This document shows, one piece after another, positions 1-9,858 of a stretch of DNA of 64,000 nt. Positions within the stretch are counted from its first letter, which is position 1. Every line of letters begins with the position of its first letter. Both the position numbers and the translations under genes were made by a program. Source of the stretch: Arthrobacter sp. MSA 4-2 (lineage in GTDB: Bacteria; Actinomycetota; Actinomycetes; Actinomycetales; Micrococcaceae); assembly GCF_016405885.1 (NCBI RefSeq), contig NZ_JAEKGC010000008.1:62001-126000 (forward strand), in the 5' to 3' direction. The notes under the pieces are model-generated. The model searched no databases. It saw only the letters and a program-made list of their open reading frames with translations, and was not told where the DNA came from.

Positions 1-1
1 C

Positions 2-1636
2 CTTTCCTTCGCCGCACTCCACCCGAAGGTGTACGAGGAGATCGTGAGGATGGTCGGGGACCGCACCCCCGAGCGCGAGAAGCACCTGAACCTGATCCGC
101 GACCAGATCGATGAAGACCTGCGCGCGGTGAAGATCAAGGCCACCATCACCGGCAGGCCCAAGCACTACTACTCGATCTACCAGAAGATGATCGTCCGGG
201 GTAAGGACTTCGACGACATCCATGACCTCATGGGCGTCCGTGTCCTCGTGGACAGCGTCCGCGACTGCTACGCCACCCTCGGCTCGCTGCATTCGCGCTG
301 GAACCCGCTGCCCGGCAGGTTCAAGGACTACATCGCGATGCCGAAGTTCAACATGTACCAGTCCCTCCACACCACGGTGATCGGCCCCGGCGGCAAGCCC
401 GTCGAGATTCAGATCCGCACGCACGACATGCACCGGCGGGCCGAGTACGGTGTGGCGGCGCACTGGAAGTACAAGAACGGGGCAGGCAAGGCCGCCGAGG
501 CCCCCGACAGCGGAGACCTCGGGTGGCTGCGGAGCCTCGTTGACTGGCAGCAGGAGACGGCCGATCCCAACGAGTTCCTCGACTCGCTGCGCTTCGAGAT
601 CAACGCCCGCGAGGTGTTCGTCTTCACCCCCAAGGGCGAGGTCATGGCCCTGCCGGCCGGCTCGACCCCCGTCGACTTCGCCTACGCCGTGCACACCGAG
701 GTGGGGCACCGGACGATCGGCGCCCGCGTCAACGGCAAGCTGGTGCCGCTGAACAGCGAACTGAACCACGGCGACTGGGTCGAGATTTTCACCTCCAAGG
801 CCGAGGGGGCCGGGCCGAGCCAGGACTGGCAGGGTTTCGTCAAGAGCCCGCGGGCCCGGAACAAGATCCGGCAGTGGTTCACGAAGGAGCGCCGCGAGGA
901 GGCCATCGACAAGGGCAAGGACCTGCTCACCCGCGCCATGCGCAAGCAGAATCTGCCCCTGCAGCGGATGATGACCCATACCGCGCTGCTCTCCGTGGCC
1001 CAGGAACTCCACCACCAGGACATCGCCGCCCTGTACGCAGCGGTCGGCGACGGGCACACCTCCGCGCAGAACGTCATCGAGCACCTCGTGGCGCTCATGG
1101 GCGGCCATCAGGAGGCCGAGGAGGACCTGGCCGAGCCCGCGGTCGCCAGCCAGCCGCGCCGGCCCAAGTTCTCCGACTCCGGGGTGACGGTGCGCGGCGT
1201 CGGCGACGTCTGGGTGAAGCTCGCCCGGTGCTGCACGCCGGTTCCCCCCGATCCGATCATCGGGTTCGTCACCCGCGGCTCAGGGGTGTCGGTGCACCGG
1301 TCGGACTGCCGGAACGTCCAGGAGCTGCGGGACCAGCCGGACCGGATTGTGCCGGTCGAGTGGGCGCCGACCCAGTCAAGCGTGTTCCTCGTGGAGATCC
1401 AGGTGGAGGCGCTGGACCGGAAGAGCCTGCTCTCCGATGTGACCCGGGTGCTGTCGGAAAACCAGGTCAACATCCTCGCCGCGAGCGTCAACACCTCCTC
1501 GGACCGGGTGGCCATGTCGAAGTTCGCCTTCGAGATGGGCGACCCGAAGTACCTCAACCACGTGCTGGCCGCCGTGCGGCGGATCGATGGCGTGTTCGAC
1601 GTCTACCGGACGACCGGCTCGCAGCGGCGCACCTAG
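2..1636 (+). CDS. rel: Bifunctional (p)ppGpp synthetase/hydrolase Rel, C-terminal part (cut by left edge)
   Basis: This enzyme makes and degrades the stringent-response alarmone (p)ppGpp. The reading frame is open to the window edge, so the N-terminal HD hydrolase domain lies outside. Visible in order are the synthetase domain (nt 130-480), a TGS domain (nt 610-790), a conserved-cysteine segment with the motif ARCCTPVP (nt 1225-1310) and a C-terminal ACT domain (nt 1380-1610). The charge motif RFKD in [11 protein letters not shown] matches the bifunctional Rel/SpoT type rather than the EXDD of synthetase-only RelA. The GTG at nt 29 is internal, because family-like sequence (LSFAALHPK) continues upstream of it. 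Confidence 0.95.
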   Translation, partial: LSFAALHPKVYEEIVRMVGDRTPEREKHLNLIRDQIDEDLRAVKIKATITGRPKHYYSIYQKMIVRGKDFDDIHDLMGVRVLVDSVRDCYATLGSLHSRWNPLPGRFKDYIAMPKFNMYQSLHTTVIGPGGKPVEIQIRTHDMHRRAEYGVAAHWKYKNGAGKAAEAPDSGDLGWLRSLVDWQQETADPNEFLDSLRFEINAREVFVFTPKGEVMALPAGSTPVDFAYAVHTEVGHRTIGARVNGKLVPLNSELNHGDWVEIFTSKAEGAGPSQDWQGFVKSPRARNKIRQWFTKERREEAIDKGKDLLTRAMRKQNLPLQRMMTHTALLSVAQELHHQDIAALYAAVGDGHTSAQNVIEHLVALMGGHQEAEEDLAEPAVASQPRRPKFSDSGVTVRGVGDVWVKLARCCTPVPPDPIIGFVTRGSGVSVHRSDCRNVQELRDQPDRIVPVEWAPTQSSVFLVEIQVEALDRKSLLSDVTRVLSENQVNILAASVNTSSDRVAMSKFAFEMGDPKYLNHVLAAVRRIDGVFDVYRTTGSQRRT

Positions 1637-1679
1637 GACGGCCTGCCACGGTCCCGGCTGCCCGGCGCCCGATACTCTG

Positions 1680-1732
1680 TGACGGATGCCTGGTGACGGA
1701 TGCCTGGTGACGGATGCCTGGTGACGGATGCC
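1680..1732. repeat. Tandem repeat, 14-bp unit, nearly four copies
   Basis: The unit TGACGGATGCCTGG occurs three times in full and once in part, directly after the rel stop codon and up to the stop of the convergent gene. It is not codon-phased (14 bp) and looks like slippage-prone intergenic DNA. No function is visible. Confidence 0.9.
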
Positions 1733-2442
1733 TATGCCCGCCGCCCCGCATGAGGCGTTTCGGGTGGGGCGCCGTCCCGGGCACCCATGCCGTCCGTCCG
1801 GGCCTGCCCGAGCCGGGCGAGGGCACGGGCCTTGCCCGGCACCCTGCGCGTGCTCGCCAGGGCCGCCTCCACCAGCCGAAGCGGACACTCGAGCCCCGGA
1901 GCGGAGGCCAGGGCGGCCAGGATGTCGACGGCGGTCGCCTCGGGCCCGTGGATCGCGACGTCCAGGGCAGTGCGCAGCGGCGTCGTCACCGGCACGCCGC
2001 CGACGAGGTTGACGTCAAAGGGCCCAAGCGCCACCTGGTGCATCGTGGTGGCACCGAACGCCGGGACCGCGGTGGTGCGGCGGCGGTGGTCCGTGACCAC
2101 GCTCAGCAGCGGCGGCGGCGGTGCACACCCGTACACCCAGGCTGCGCATTGACGGGCCAGCGCCACCCGGCCGCGCAGCGGTGCCGGAAGCGCGTTCGCG
2201 GCGGCACGGGCACGCGCCGCCGCATCCTCCGGGCAGTCGGTGCGCCGGTAGGTCTCCCGGTAGACCCGCCGGACCAGGCCGTCGAGCGTCATTCCCTGAA
2301 GCTCGACGGCGCTGAAGAACTCGCCGGCGTGGAAGAGCACGGCCTCGCCGGGCGGCTGCCGCACAGCGGGACCGGCACGCGCCCACGTGTCCCGAACGAC
2401 CCGGACGGGCGGAACAGCGGAACCGGTGCTCAGCGGTGACAT
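1732..2442 (-). CDS. AbiEi-like antitoxin-family hypothetical protein
   Basis: This 236-residue protein has no catalytic motif that I recognise. The segment GVPVTTPLRTALDVA near residue 155 resembles the pattern found in type IV toxin-antitoxin AbiEi-like C-terminal domains, which are often annotated at this position in Arthrobacter-type genomes. No partner toxin lies next to it: the gene is convergent with rel and separated from the DUF349 gene by a hairpin. A role as a real antitoxin is therefore doubtful. The start is the ATG at 2442 with a weak GAGAG upstream. The C-terminal 30 residues are low-complexity and reach into the tandem repeat. Confidence 0.6.
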   Translation of the reverse strand: MSPLSTGSAVPPVRVVRDTWARAGPAVRQPPGEAVLFHAGEFFSAVELQGMTLDGLVRRVYRETYRRTDCPEDAAARARAAANALPAPLRGRVALARQCAAWVYGCAPPPPLLSVVTDHRRRTTAVPAFGATTMHQVALGPFDVNLVGGVPVTTPLRTALDVAIHGPEATAVDILAALASAPGLECPLRLVEAALASTRRVPGKARALARLGQARTDGMGARDGAPPETPHAGRRA

Positions 2443-2475
2443 CTCTCAAGCATTCCGAATCCCGCACGGCAGGCA

Positions 2476-2520
2476 AAAGCCCCCGGGGCCCGATGTGGAA
2501 AACCGGGCTCCGGGGGCTTT
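2476..2520 (-). terminator. Strong GC hairpin after the DUF349 gene
   Basis: The arms 2476-2492 and 2504-2520 pair over 17 bp with one G-U pair and enclose an 11-nt loop. It sits 28 bp past the stop of the minus-strand DUF349 gene and upstream of the AbiEi-like gene. The run of T on both sides is short, so it may act in either direction. Confidence 0.75.
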
Positions 2521-2548
2521 CGTTTGGACCTGACCTAGGAATTGCGTG

Positions 2549-4510
2549 CTAGGAGAAGTCCTGGGCCGACCGCTGAAGCATCTCGAGCCACTGCTCGCGG
2601 GCGGAGAGGGCTTCCTTCGCAGTGGAGATCCGCTTGGCGTCACCGGCCTTTTCGGCCGCCGTAAGGTCATCCTTCAACGTCGCGATGGTGGCCTGCAGCT
2701 GGCTCAGCGCACTGTTGGTGCGGGCCTTCGTCTCGGGATTCGTCTTGTGCCAGTGCTCGTCCTCGGCAGCCTTGACGGCGTCCTCAACGCGGCGCAGGCC
2801 GGCGTCCATCCTTCCGATGTCGGCGCGCGGCACCTTGCCCGCCTCCTCCCAGCGGTCCCGGATCGACTGCAGCGTCTTCTTGGCCACGGCGACGTCCTTC
2901 ACCGGCAGCAGCGCGGTGGCCTCCTTCAGGAGTGCCTCCTTGGCTACCAGGTTTGCGCCGTACTCCTCGTCGACCGCTTCGTTGGCCGACTTGCGGGCCT
3001 CGAAGAAACGGTCCTGAGCGGCGCGGAAACGCGCCCACAGGGCGTCGTCGTCCTTGCGGCTGGCCCGCTTCGAGGCCTTCCACTCGTCCATGAGGCGGCG
3101 GTATTCGGCCGCGGTCGCGCCCCAGTCGGTTGAACTTGAGAGGCTTTCGGCGCGGGCGATCAGCGCCTCCTTGGCGCGCTTGGCCTCGGCGTTGTCGCTG
3201 TCCAACTGGGAGAAGTACGCGCGGCGGTGCCGGTCGAAGATCGTTCGGGCGGAGCGGAAGCGCTTCCAGAGGGCGTCCTCGGTGCCTCGGCCCAGCCGCG
3301 GCCCGTTCTTCTGCGCGGCCTTCCACAGCTCGAACAGCTCGTTCATGCGGGTGCTGCTGACCTTCCACTGGACGGTCGCCGGGTCGCGGCCCGCCAGTTC
3401 CTCCGCCTCGGCGACGATCGCCTCGCGGGCGGCAAGTTCCTTGGCCTTGAGCTCGTCCTGGGCGGCCCGCTCGGCCTTCTCAAGACCCGTGATCGCCTCG
3501 GTCAGTGCGTCGATGCGCGCCTCGAGGGCCGCGACGTCGCCGACGAGCTTGCGCTCGGCCACCTGGCTGCGCAGGTGCTTGGCGGTCTTCAGCATTTCCG
3601 CCGACGGCGCCTTGCCCTTGACGCGCTGCTCAAGCAGCGCGACCTGGCTGACGACGTCGTCATACTTCTTCACGAAGTAGGCGAGGGCTTCCTCGCGGGA
3701 AGCATCGGGGTACTGGCCGACCGGGTGCTCCTCGCCGTTGAGGAGCAGGAAGACGTGTCCGTCGTCCTCGACCCGGGCGAACTTCTCCGCCTCGGCCAGC
3801 GGCGTGCTGTGTGCCGGGGGGACGGCCAGCGGGGTCTGGGCCTTCTTCAGCGGCCGCGGCGCCATCGCTGTCGGCAAGGGAGCGCGCGGGGCGGCGGGTG
3901 CGGCGGGGGCGGCGGGCCTTACCGGGGCAACGGGTGCTGCCGGGGCGGGGCTTTCCGCGGCCGGGGCAGCTGGGCTCTCCGCGGCCGGTGCCGGGGCTGC
4001 TGGGCTCTCCGCGGCCGGTGCCTCTGGAGCTGCCGTCGTGTCCGTAGCGGCCGGCGTCTCTGGAGCTGCATCGGGGGCCGGTGTCTCTGGAGCGGCCGAG
4101 GTGTCCGTAACGGCCGGGGTCTCTGGAGCTGCCGTGGTGTCGGTGGCCTCGGTTCCCGGGGTGGCCGAGGTGTCCGTAACGGCCGGGGTCTCTGGAGCTG
4201 CCGTGGTGTCGGTGGCCTCGGTTCCCGGGGCGGCCGAGGTGTCCGCAGCGGCAGCGGTCTCTGGAGCGGCCGAGGTGTCCGCAGCGGCAGGGGTCTCCGG
4301 AGCTGCCTGGGAGTCGGTGGCCTCGGTTCCCGGGGCGGCCGGGATCTGCTCCCCGGCGGCCGGGGCGGCGTCGGCCGGACCCACAGCGGCGGGGGTGTCG
4401 GCGCTGGCGGTCTCCTCCGCTGGCTCGTCAACGGCGGAATCCACGCTGGGGTCCTGGGCCACTGATTCGTCGTTGATGGTCATTTCGTCGGATTGCTGAC
4501 TGTCTGTCAC
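2549..4510 (-). CDS. DUF349 domain-containing protein with repetitive Ala/Pro/Thr-rich N-terminus
   Basis: This is a 653-residue cytosolic-looking protein. Residues 1-220 are low-complexity, acidic, rich in Ala, Pro and Thr, with recurring APETPA/TDTSA units. Residues about 230-650 are helical and charged with repeated blocks of the form WxxF...F (for example DALWKRFRSA and DALWARFRAA), which is the DUF349 pattern. The family is common beside hisS in Micrococcales; its biochemical role is not established. The start is the GTG at 4510 with a weak GAAAG upstream; an internal ATG at 4483 is an alternative. It is transcribed divergently from hisS. Confidence 0.85.
   Translation of the reverse strand: MTDSQQSDEMTINDESVAQDPSVDSAVDEPAEETASADTPAAVGPADAAPAAGEQIPAAPGTEATDSQAAPETPAAADTSAAPETAAAADTSAAPGTEATDTTAAPETPAVTDTSATPGTEATDTTAAPETPAVTDTSAAPETPAPDAAPETPAATDTTAAPEAPAAESPAAPAPAAESPAAPAAESPAPAAPVAPVRPAAPAAPAAPRAPLPTAMAPRPLKKAQTPLAVPPAHSTPLAEAEKFARVEDDGHVFLLLNGEEHPVGQYPDASREEALAYFVKKYDDVVSQVALLEQRVKGKAPSAEMLKTAKHLRSQVAERKLVGDVAALEARIDALTEAITGLEKAERAAQDELKAKELAAREAIVAEAEELAGRDPATVQWKVSSTRMNELFELWKAAQKNGPRLGRGTEDALWKRFRSARTIFDRHRRAYFSQLDSDNAEAKRAKEALIARAESLSSSTDWGATAAEYRRLMDEWKASKRASRKDDDALWARFRAAQDRFFEARKSANEAVDEEYGANLVAKEALLKEATALLPVKDVAVAKKTLQSIRDRWEEAGKVPRADIGRMDAGLRRVEDAVKAAEDEHWHKTNPETKARTNSALSQLQATIATLKDDLTAAEKAGDAKRISTAKEALSAREQWLEMLQRSAQDFS
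4095..4232. repeat. 69-bp in-frame tandem repeat in the DUF349 gene
   Basis: Two nearly identical 69-bp units (4095-4163 and 4164-4232) each encode 23 residues of the type TPAVTDTSATPGTEATDTT plus AAPE. More diverged units continue on both sides. The unit length is a multiple of three, so copy-number change would alter protein length without frameshift. Confidence 0.85.
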
Positions 4511-4645
4511 CGCTATAAGTCTTTCGCTCGATGGATGGCACGGACCGGTCCGCCGCCATTTCGTTCAGAGATAAGGAGTCTATCGTTCCGGGGGCCGCAG
4601 GGGTTCCGTGTGTAGCGGTGCACTTCCGCGGGCCTTCGCCGCGTT

Positions 4646-4675
4646 TTCGCAGGGCACCCGCTCAGCCCCTAAAAT
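4646..4675 (+). promoter_or_regulatory. Candidate hisS promoter
   Basis: A good -10 hexamer TAAAAT (4670-4675) lies 58 bp before the hisS ATG. A weak -35 (TTCGCA, 4646-4651) is 18 bp upstream. The ribosome binding site is AAGGAG just before the ATG at 4733. Confidence 0.45.
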
Positions 4676-4732
4676 GAGTGCCGCACCGGTGGAAGCGCCT
4701 CCCTGGCTGCATCGATCAAGGAGAATCGCCCC

Positions 4733-6064
4733 ATGGCTCGTAAGGCATCACTGTCCGGCTTCCCGGAATGGCTTCCGCAAGAGCGGCTGATCGAGCTGCA
4801 TGTGCTTGACACCCTGCGCCGCGTGTTCGATCTTCACGGCTTCTCCAACATCGAAACCCGGGCCGTTGAGACGGTCGACCAGCTGCTCCGCAAGGGCGAG
4901 ATCGATAAGGAGGTCTACGCCGTCTCCCGCCTGCAGGCCGATGAGGCCTCCGCGTCGGAGGCGGGCCTGGCCCTTCACTACGACCTCACCGTGCCGTTCG
5001 CCCGCTACGTCGTCGAGAACGCGGGCCACCTCGCCTTCCCCTTCCGCCGTTCGCAGATCCAGAAGTGCTGGCGGGGGGAGCGGCCGCAGGAGGGGCGGGC
5101 CAGAGAGTTCACGCAGGCCGACATCGACGTAGTCGGCGACGGCGTCCTGCCGTTCCGGTACGACGTAGAACTGGCCCTGGTGGTCGTCGAGGCGCTCGGC
5201 GCGCTGCCCATTCCCGACTTCACGCTGCGGGTCAACAACCGCAAGCTCGCCGAGGGGTTCTACAGGGGCATCGGGCTCACCGATACCGCCTCGGTGCTGC
5301 GCAGCATCGACAAGCTGGAGAAGATCGGCGCCGCCAAGGTGGGGCAGTTGCTGCGTGAGGAGCTCGGTGCCACCGACGCCCAGGTCGACGCCGCCCTCAC
5401 CCTCGCCGCGATCCGCACCCCCGATACCTCCTTCGTGGCGCAGGTGAGGGCGCTCGGGGTGTCCGACGACCTGCTGGAGGAAGGCCTGACCGAGCTCGAG
5501 CAGGTTATCGCCGAGGCGTCCAAACGGGCGCCGGGGCGCGTCGTGGCGGACCTGAGCATCGCCCGCGGCCTCGACTACTACACCGGCACCGTCTACGAGA
5601 CCGTCCTCAACGGCCACGAAAGCCTCGGCTCCATCTGCTCCGGCGGGCGTTACGACAGCCTGGCGGCGAAGGGCAACCGCACCTTCCCCGGCGTCGGGCT
5701 GTCAATTGGCGTCACGCGGATCGTCTCCCGAATTCTGAGCCAGGACTTCGCGGCGGCCTCCCGGCAGGTTCCCACGGCCGTCCTGGTGACCCTTGCCGAC
5801 GAGGATTCCTGGTCGGCCGCGCAGGACGTCGCCGCGTCGCTCCGGGCCCGGGGCATCTCCGCCGAAGTGGCTGCCAGTGCCGAGAAGTTCGGCAAGCAGA
5901 TCAAGTTCGCCGACCGCCGCGGCATCCCGTTTGTCTGGTTCACCGGCGCCGATGGCACCCACGAGGTCAAGGACATCCGTTCCGGGGCGCAGGAGGCCGC
6001 CGATCCGGATTCGTGGACCCCGCCGGCCGAGGATCTGGCCCCGCGGGTGCTGCGCGTCTCCTAG
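4733..6064 (+). CDS. hisS: Histidyl-tRNA synthetase
   Basis: The enzyme charges tRNA-His with histidine. It has 443 residues, a normal length for the family. Class II motifs are visible: HYDLTVPFARYV (residues about 80-92), the arginine-bearing motif 2 region RSQIQKCWRGERPQ, the histidine-specific ARGLDYYTGTVYE near residue 280 and motif 3 GVGLSIGVTRI. An anticodon-binding domain follows (residues 345-440). The start is supported by AAGGAG 10 bp upstream. It ends before a convergent permease gene and a strong terminator. Confidence 0.95.
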   Translation: MARKASLSGFPEWLPQERLIELHVLDTLRRVFDLHGFSNIETRAVETVDQLLRKGEIDKEVYAVSRLQADEASASEAGLALHYDLTVPFARYVVENAGHLAFPFRRSQIQKCWRGERPQEGRAREFTQADIDVVGDGVLPFRYDVELALVVVEALGALPIPDFTLRVNNRKLAEGFYRGIGLTDTASVLRSIDKLEKIGAAKVGQLLREELGATDAQVDAALTLAAIRTPDTSFVAQVRALGVSDDLLEEGLTELEQVIAEASKRAPGRVVADLSIARGLDYYTGTVYETVLNGHESLGSICSGGRYDSLAAKGNRTFPGVGLSIGVTRIVSRILSQDFAAASRQVPTAVLVTLADEDSWSAAQDVAASLRARGISAEVAASAEKFGKQIKFADRRGIPFVWFTGADGTHEVKDIRSGAQEAADPDSWTPPAEDLAPRVLRVS

Positions 6065-6111
6065 AGCCGCCGCCGCACCCGGAGACGACCGCCGCACCCG
6101 AAAACGACAGG

Positions 6112-6157
6112 CGGGCCCGTTATATGCGGCCCGGATGTCGCATTCGGGTCCGTTTTT
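6112..6157 (+). terminator. Rho-independent terminator after hisS
   Basis: The outer stem is 6112-6119 with 6145-6152 and an inner stem is ATGCG/CGCAT (6124-6128 with 6139-6143). TTTTT follows directly at 6153. It lies 47 bp after the hisS stop. Confidence 0.8.
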
Positions 6158-6202
6158 CGCCGTCGGACGTTCTCAGCGCGAGGTCAGCGGCCTACGGCAG
6201 AG

Positions 6203-7489
6203 TCAGCCGCGGGTGCCCGGCCGGTTCCGCCGCCCGAGCACGACGGCGCGGCCCGCAACGCCGACCGCGAGGATCGCCGTCATGGTCAGCACCGAGGTCA
6301 CGGGCAGCGTGAACGCCAACAGCAGGCACCCCGCGGCGCCGACGACGTTCAGGATCCTCGGGGCATACCACTGGCGCTGGGTGAGCGTCAGGGCCGCGAC
6401 ATTCGCCACCGCGTAGTACAGCAGCACGCCGAAGCTCGAGAAACTGACGACGGTGAGAACATCCGTCGTCAGCAGCAGGACGACCACGACGACGGCGGTG
6501 GCGGTATCCGCGGCCCACGGCACCCCGAACCGGGACCAGATCCCAGCGAGGGCGCGGGGCAGGTCGCCCTCCCGTGCCATGGCGAGGGTCGTGCGGCCAA
6601 CCCCGGCGATCAGCGCCAGCAGGGCACCCAGGCTCGCAAGGGCGGCGGCCAGCGTCACGGCCAGCACCGCGGTCCCGGCGGCGCTTCCCCCGGGCCCCCC
6701 GCCGGCATCACCGGCCGCCAGCACGGCGTCGCGCAGGGGTGCCGCGGAATCGCCCAGCGGCCCGGCGCCCAGGGCGGTGAGCAGCGCGGCGGCGAGGACG
6801 AGGTAGAGCACGAGGGTGAACCCGAGGGCACCGAAGATGGCCCGCGGGATGTTCTTGCCGGGCTCGCGCACCTCCTCGCCCATGGTGGCGATCCGGGCAT
6901 ACCCGGCGAACGCGAAGAACAGCAGGCCGGCCGCCTGAAGCACGCCCCACGGCCCTCCGGCCGGCGGCGTCCACGGCTGCGGGGCCGACGGTCCGGAGAA
7001 GGCCACGACGGCGGCGAAGGCCAGGACCGGCACCACCAGGGCGACGACGGCCCGCGTCATCAGGGCGGTGCGGGTGACGCCGAGCAGGTTGACCGCCGTC
7101 AGCCCCACGACGGCGGCAACCGCGGCCGGGGTCTCGTAACCGGGGGCGGCGTACAGCCCGAAGGTGAAGGCCATGGCCGCGCAGGAGGCCAGCTTGCCCG
7201 TGACGAAGCTCCAGCCGGCGATGAAGCCCGGCCACGGCCCCAGCTGGCGCCTGCCGTAGATGTAGGTGCCGCCGCTCGAGGGGTGCACGGTGGCCAGGGC
7301 GGCACTGGCAGCGGCGTTGCAGTAGGCGACGAACCCGGCCAGCACGACGGCGGCGGGAAGCAGGCTGCCGGCGGCCGCCGCGGCCGGACCGAAGACGACG
7401 AAGACGCCGGCACCGATCATCGACCCGATGCCAACGGTTGTGGCATCGAACCCGCCCATCGAACGCCGCAGCCCCGGAACGTTGCTCAT
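6203..7489 (-). CDS. APC-family amino acid permease
   Basis: This inner-membrane transporter probably imports or exchanges an amino acid; the substrate cannot be read from sequence. It has 428 residues and about 12 hydrophobic segments. The N-terminal IGSMIGAGVFVVFGP is the classical first helix motif of the APC superfamily, and EEVREPGKNIPRAI near residue 215 is the conserved loop. I start at the ATG 7489 (SNVPGLRRSMGGFDA) with GAGAGGG upstream; the longer open frame to 7639 would run across the aspS promoter and has no family similarity. It is divergent from aspS. Confidence 0.88.
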   Translation of the reverse strand: MSNVPGLRRSMGGFDATTVGIGSMIGAGVFVVFGPAAAAAGSLLPAAVVLAGFVAYCNAAASAALATVHPSSGGTYIYGRRQLGPWPGFIAGWSFVTGKLASCAAMAFTFGLYAAPGYETPAAVAAVVGLTAVNLLGVTRTALMTRAVVALVVPVLAFAAVVAFSGPSAPQPWTPPAGGPWGVLQAAGLLFFAFAGYARIATMGEEVREPGKNIPRAIFGALGFTLVLYLVLAAALLTALGAGPLGDSAAPLRDAVLAAGDAGGGPGGSAAGTAVLAVTLAAALASLGALLALIAGVGRTTLAMAREGDLPRALAGIWSRFGVPWAADTATAVVVVVLLLTTDVLTVVSFSSFGVLLYYAVANVAALTLTQRQWYAPRILNVVGAAGCLLLAFTLPVTSVLTMTAILAVGVAGRAVVLGRRNRPGTRG

Positions 7490-7589
7490 CTTCAGTGCCC
7501 TCTCGTGGAACGCGGCGCGGTGGCCGCCGGACCGCCGTGCCGGGCAGGACCGCCGGTTATGGCGCGGCTGCTGGCCGGGACAGCTGCGG

Positions 7590-7617
7590 TTGACCGGTAA
7601 ACTCGGACACGTTTGAT
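7590..7617 (+). promoter_or_regulatory. Candidate aspS promoter
   Basis: TTGACC (7590-7595) and TTTGAT (7612-7617) are 16 bp apart and lie 55 bp upstream of the aspS start. The aspS ribosome binding site is AGGAAGGA at about 7660. Confidence 0.5.
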
Positions 7618-7671
7618 CTAACACTAGGCAGGTGAACATTCGCCTGCGGTACTTCTGTAGGAAGGAATGCT

Positions 7672-9480
7672 GTGCTGCGCACGCATGAACTCGGCTCGCT
7701 CGGATCCGGGCACATTGGACAGACCGTCACCCTGACCGGCTGGGTGGCCCGGCGCCGGGACCACGGCGGCGTTGCCTTCCTCGACCTCCGGGACGCCTCG
7801 GGCGTGGCCCAGGTCGTCGTCCGCGAGGAGGAGGTCTTCCATTCCCTCCGCAACGAGTACGTCCTGCAGATCACCGGCACGGTGCAGAAGCGTCCCGAGG
7901 GCAATGAGAACCCCGCCCTGGCCACCGGCGAGATCGAGGTGATGGCCGATAAGGTTGTCGTCCTCAACACGGCCGATCCGCTGCCGTTCCAGATCGACGA
8001 GCATGTCGAGGTCGGCGAGGAGGCGCGCCTGAAGCACCGCTACCTCGACCTGCGCCGCCCCGCACCGCAGAAGAACCTGCGCCTGCGCTCCGAGGCCAGC
8101 CGGGTGGCCCGCGAACTGCTTCATGCCGACGGCTACGTCGAAATCGAGACTCCGACCCTCACCCGCTCCACCCCCGAGGGTGCGCGCGACTTCCTGGTGC
8201 CTGCCCGCCTGGCCCCCGGATCCTGGTATGCCCTGCCGCAGTCGCCGCAGCTGTTCAAGCAGCTGCTGCAGGTCGGCGGGTTCGAGAAGTACTACCAGAT
8301 CGCGCGCTGCTACCGGGACGAGGACTTCCGCGCCGACCGCCAGCCCGAGTTCACCCAGCTGGACATCGAGGCGAGCTTCGTCGAGGAGGACGACATTATT
8401 GCCCTCGGCGAGCAGCTGATCACCCGGCTGTGGAAGCTCATCGACGTCGAAATCCCCACGCCGATCCGCCGGATGACCTACGCCGACGCCATGGCCAAGT
8501 ACGGCTCCGACAAGCCCGACCTGCGCTTCGGGCTCGAGCTCACCGAACTCACCGAGTTCTTCAAGGACACCGGCTTCGGCGTCTTCAAGGCCCCCTACGT
8601 CGGCGCCGTCGTCATGCCCGGGGGAGCCTCCCAGCCCCGCCGCACGCTCGACGCCTGGCAGGAATTCGCCAAGCAGCGCGGCGCCAAGGGCCTCGCATAC
8701 GTCCTGATCGACGACGACGGCAGCCTGCGCGGCCCGGTCGCGAAGAACCTCAACGACGCCGAACGCGAAGGCCTCGCCGCCGCGGTCGGGGCGAACCCGG
8801 GTGACTGCATCTTCTTCGCCGCCGGCGAGAAAACCTCCTCCCGCGCACTGCTCGGAGCAGCACGCGTCGAGATCGGCCACCGGACCGGACTGATCAAGGA
8901 CGGCGACTGGGCCTTCGTCTGGGTAGTCGACGCACCTATGTTCGAACCCGCCTCCGCCGCGGTGGCTGCGGGCGACGTCGCCGTCGGCGCCGGCGCCTGG
9001 ACCGCGGTGCACCACGCGTTCACCTCGCCCAAGCCCGAGTTCATGGACACCTTCGACACGGATCCCGAGAACGCACTGGCCTACGCGTACGACATCGTCT
9101 GCAACGGCAACGAGCTCGGCGGGGGATCGATCCGTATCCACCGCCGCGACATCCAGGAGCGCGTCTTCGCCGTCATGGGTCTGAGCGCCGAGGAGGCCCA
9201 GGAGAAGTTCGGGTTCCTGCTTGAAGGCTTCAAGTACGGCGCGCCTCCCCATGGCGGCATCGCGCTGGGCTGGGACCGGGTCGTCTCGCTGCTCGCGGGG
9301 ACCGACTCGATCCGCGACGTCATCGCGTTCCCGAAGTCCGGCGGCGGGTACGATCCGCTGACCGCCGCTCCGGCGCCGATCACGCCCCAGCAGCGCAAGG
9401 AAGCCGGGGTAGACGCCCGTCCGAAGTCGGCCGAGCCGTCGAAGCCGGCCGAAGGCAAGACCGCGCCCGCGGAGGCCTAG
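7672..9480 (+). CDS. aspS: Aspartyl-tRNA synthetase
   Basis: This class II synthetase charges tRNA-Asp (in many actinobacteria also tRNA-Asn, for the amidation route). It has 602 residues with an N-terminal OB-fold anticodon domain ([19 protein letters not shown]), motif 2 in [18 protein letters not shown], a bacterial GAD insertion (residues about 310-420) and motif 3 [11 protein letters not shown] near residue 540. The C-terminal 30 residues are a Lys/Pro/Ala-rich tail. The start codon is GTG with AGGAAGGA 6-7 bp upstream. Confidence 0.96.
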   Translation: MLRTHELGSLGSGHIGQTVTLTGWVARRRDHGGVAFLDLRDASGVAQVVVREEEVFHSLRNEYVLQITGTVQKRPEGNENPALATGEIEVMADKVVVLNTADPLPFQIDEHVEVGEEARLKHRYLDLRRPAPQKNLRLRSEASRVARELLHADGYVEIETPTLTRSTPEGARDFLVPARLAPGSWYALPQSPQLFKQLLQVGGFEKYYQIARCYRDEDFRADRQPEFTQLDIEASFVEEDDIIALGEQLITRLWKLIDVEIPTPIRRMTYADAMAKYGSDKPDLRFGLELTELTEFFKDTGFGVFKAPYVGAVVMPGGASQPRRTLDAWQEFAKQRGAKGLAYVLIDDDGSLRGPVAKNLNDAEREGLAAAVGANPGDCIFFAAGEKTSSRALLGAARVEIGHRTGLIKDGDWAFVWVVDAPMFEPASAAVAAGDVAVGAGAWTAVHHAFTSPKPEFMDTFDTDPENALAYAYDIVCNGNELGGGSIRIHRRDIQERVFAVMGLSAEEAQEKFGFLLEGFKYGAPPHGGIALGWDRVVSLLAGTDSIRDVIAFPKSGGGYDPLTAAPAPITPQQRKEAGVDARPKSAEPSKPAEGKTAPAEA

Positions 9481-9486
9481 CCCCCT

Positions 9487-9565
9487 GCCCAGGGGACCCG
9501 ACGCGCGGCCTCCAGGGCCCGCCGGCTCGGATCCCTAACCCCGGCCCAGGGGACCCGACGCGCGG
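9487..9565. repeat. 22-bp direct repeat after aspS
   Basis: The same 22 bases occur at 9487-9508 and 9544-9565, beginning GCCCAGGGGACC. They flank a short spacer directly behind the aspS stop. No function is visible. Confidence 0.8.
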
Positions 9566-9586
9566 TCCATGAGGCCAGCCCGCTCG

Positions 9587-9645
9587 ATTGTGCAGCTCAC
9601 CACGTTTCCGGCTCCCGGAAGCGGGGTGAGCTGCAGTTTCGGCGG
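9587..9645. repeat. Palindromic intergenic repeat, copy 1
   Basis: The arms TGCAGCTCACCACG (9591-9604) and CGGGGTGAGCTGCA (9622-9635) pair with one mismatch. An inner stem TTCCGG/CCGGAA extends the hairpin. GTTTCGGCG follows the right arm, as in copy 2. Confidence 0.85.
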
Positions 9646-9664
9646 GCATTCCTGCTTCCGCCCG

Positions 9665-9790
9665 GCCCCTGCCTTATTCGCGCCGTCGCCCGCCGTCGCC
9701 CGCCGTCGCCCGCCGCCGCCCGCCGTCGCCCCAGTCGCCGCCCCGCCGCTACCCGCCACCCAGCCGCCACCCGCCACCCGCCACCCGGCA
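9665..9790. repeat. GC-rich simple-sequence stretch
   Basis: CGCCGTCGCC and CCGCCACCCG units repeat irregularly over about 120 bp between the two palindromic repeats. It is open in several frames only because of its composition. Confidence 0.75.
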
Positions 9791-9797
9791 CCCGGCC

Positions 9798-9858
9798 GAG
9801 TGTGCAGCTCACCACGTTATACAGCCGGGCAAGCGTGGTGAGCTGCAGTTTCGGCGCG
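9798..9858. repeat. Palindromic intergenic repeat, copy 2
   Basis: The arms TGCAGCTCACCACG (9803-9816) and CGTGGTGAGCTGCA (9834-9847) are a perfect 14-bp inverted repeat around a 17-nt loop. GTTTCGGCG follows, as in copy 1. A weakly similar third copy appears at about 9938-10000. Confidence 0.88.

Noticed and set aside
3227-4465. Plus-strand glycine-rich open frames opposite the DUF349 gene
   Set aside because: They mirror the Ala/Pro repeats on the other strand; the DUF349 reading is the supported one.
7490-7639. N-terminal extension of the permease to 7639
   Set aside because: The 50 extra residues have no transporter similarity and cover the aspS promoter; ATG 7489 begins right before helix 1.
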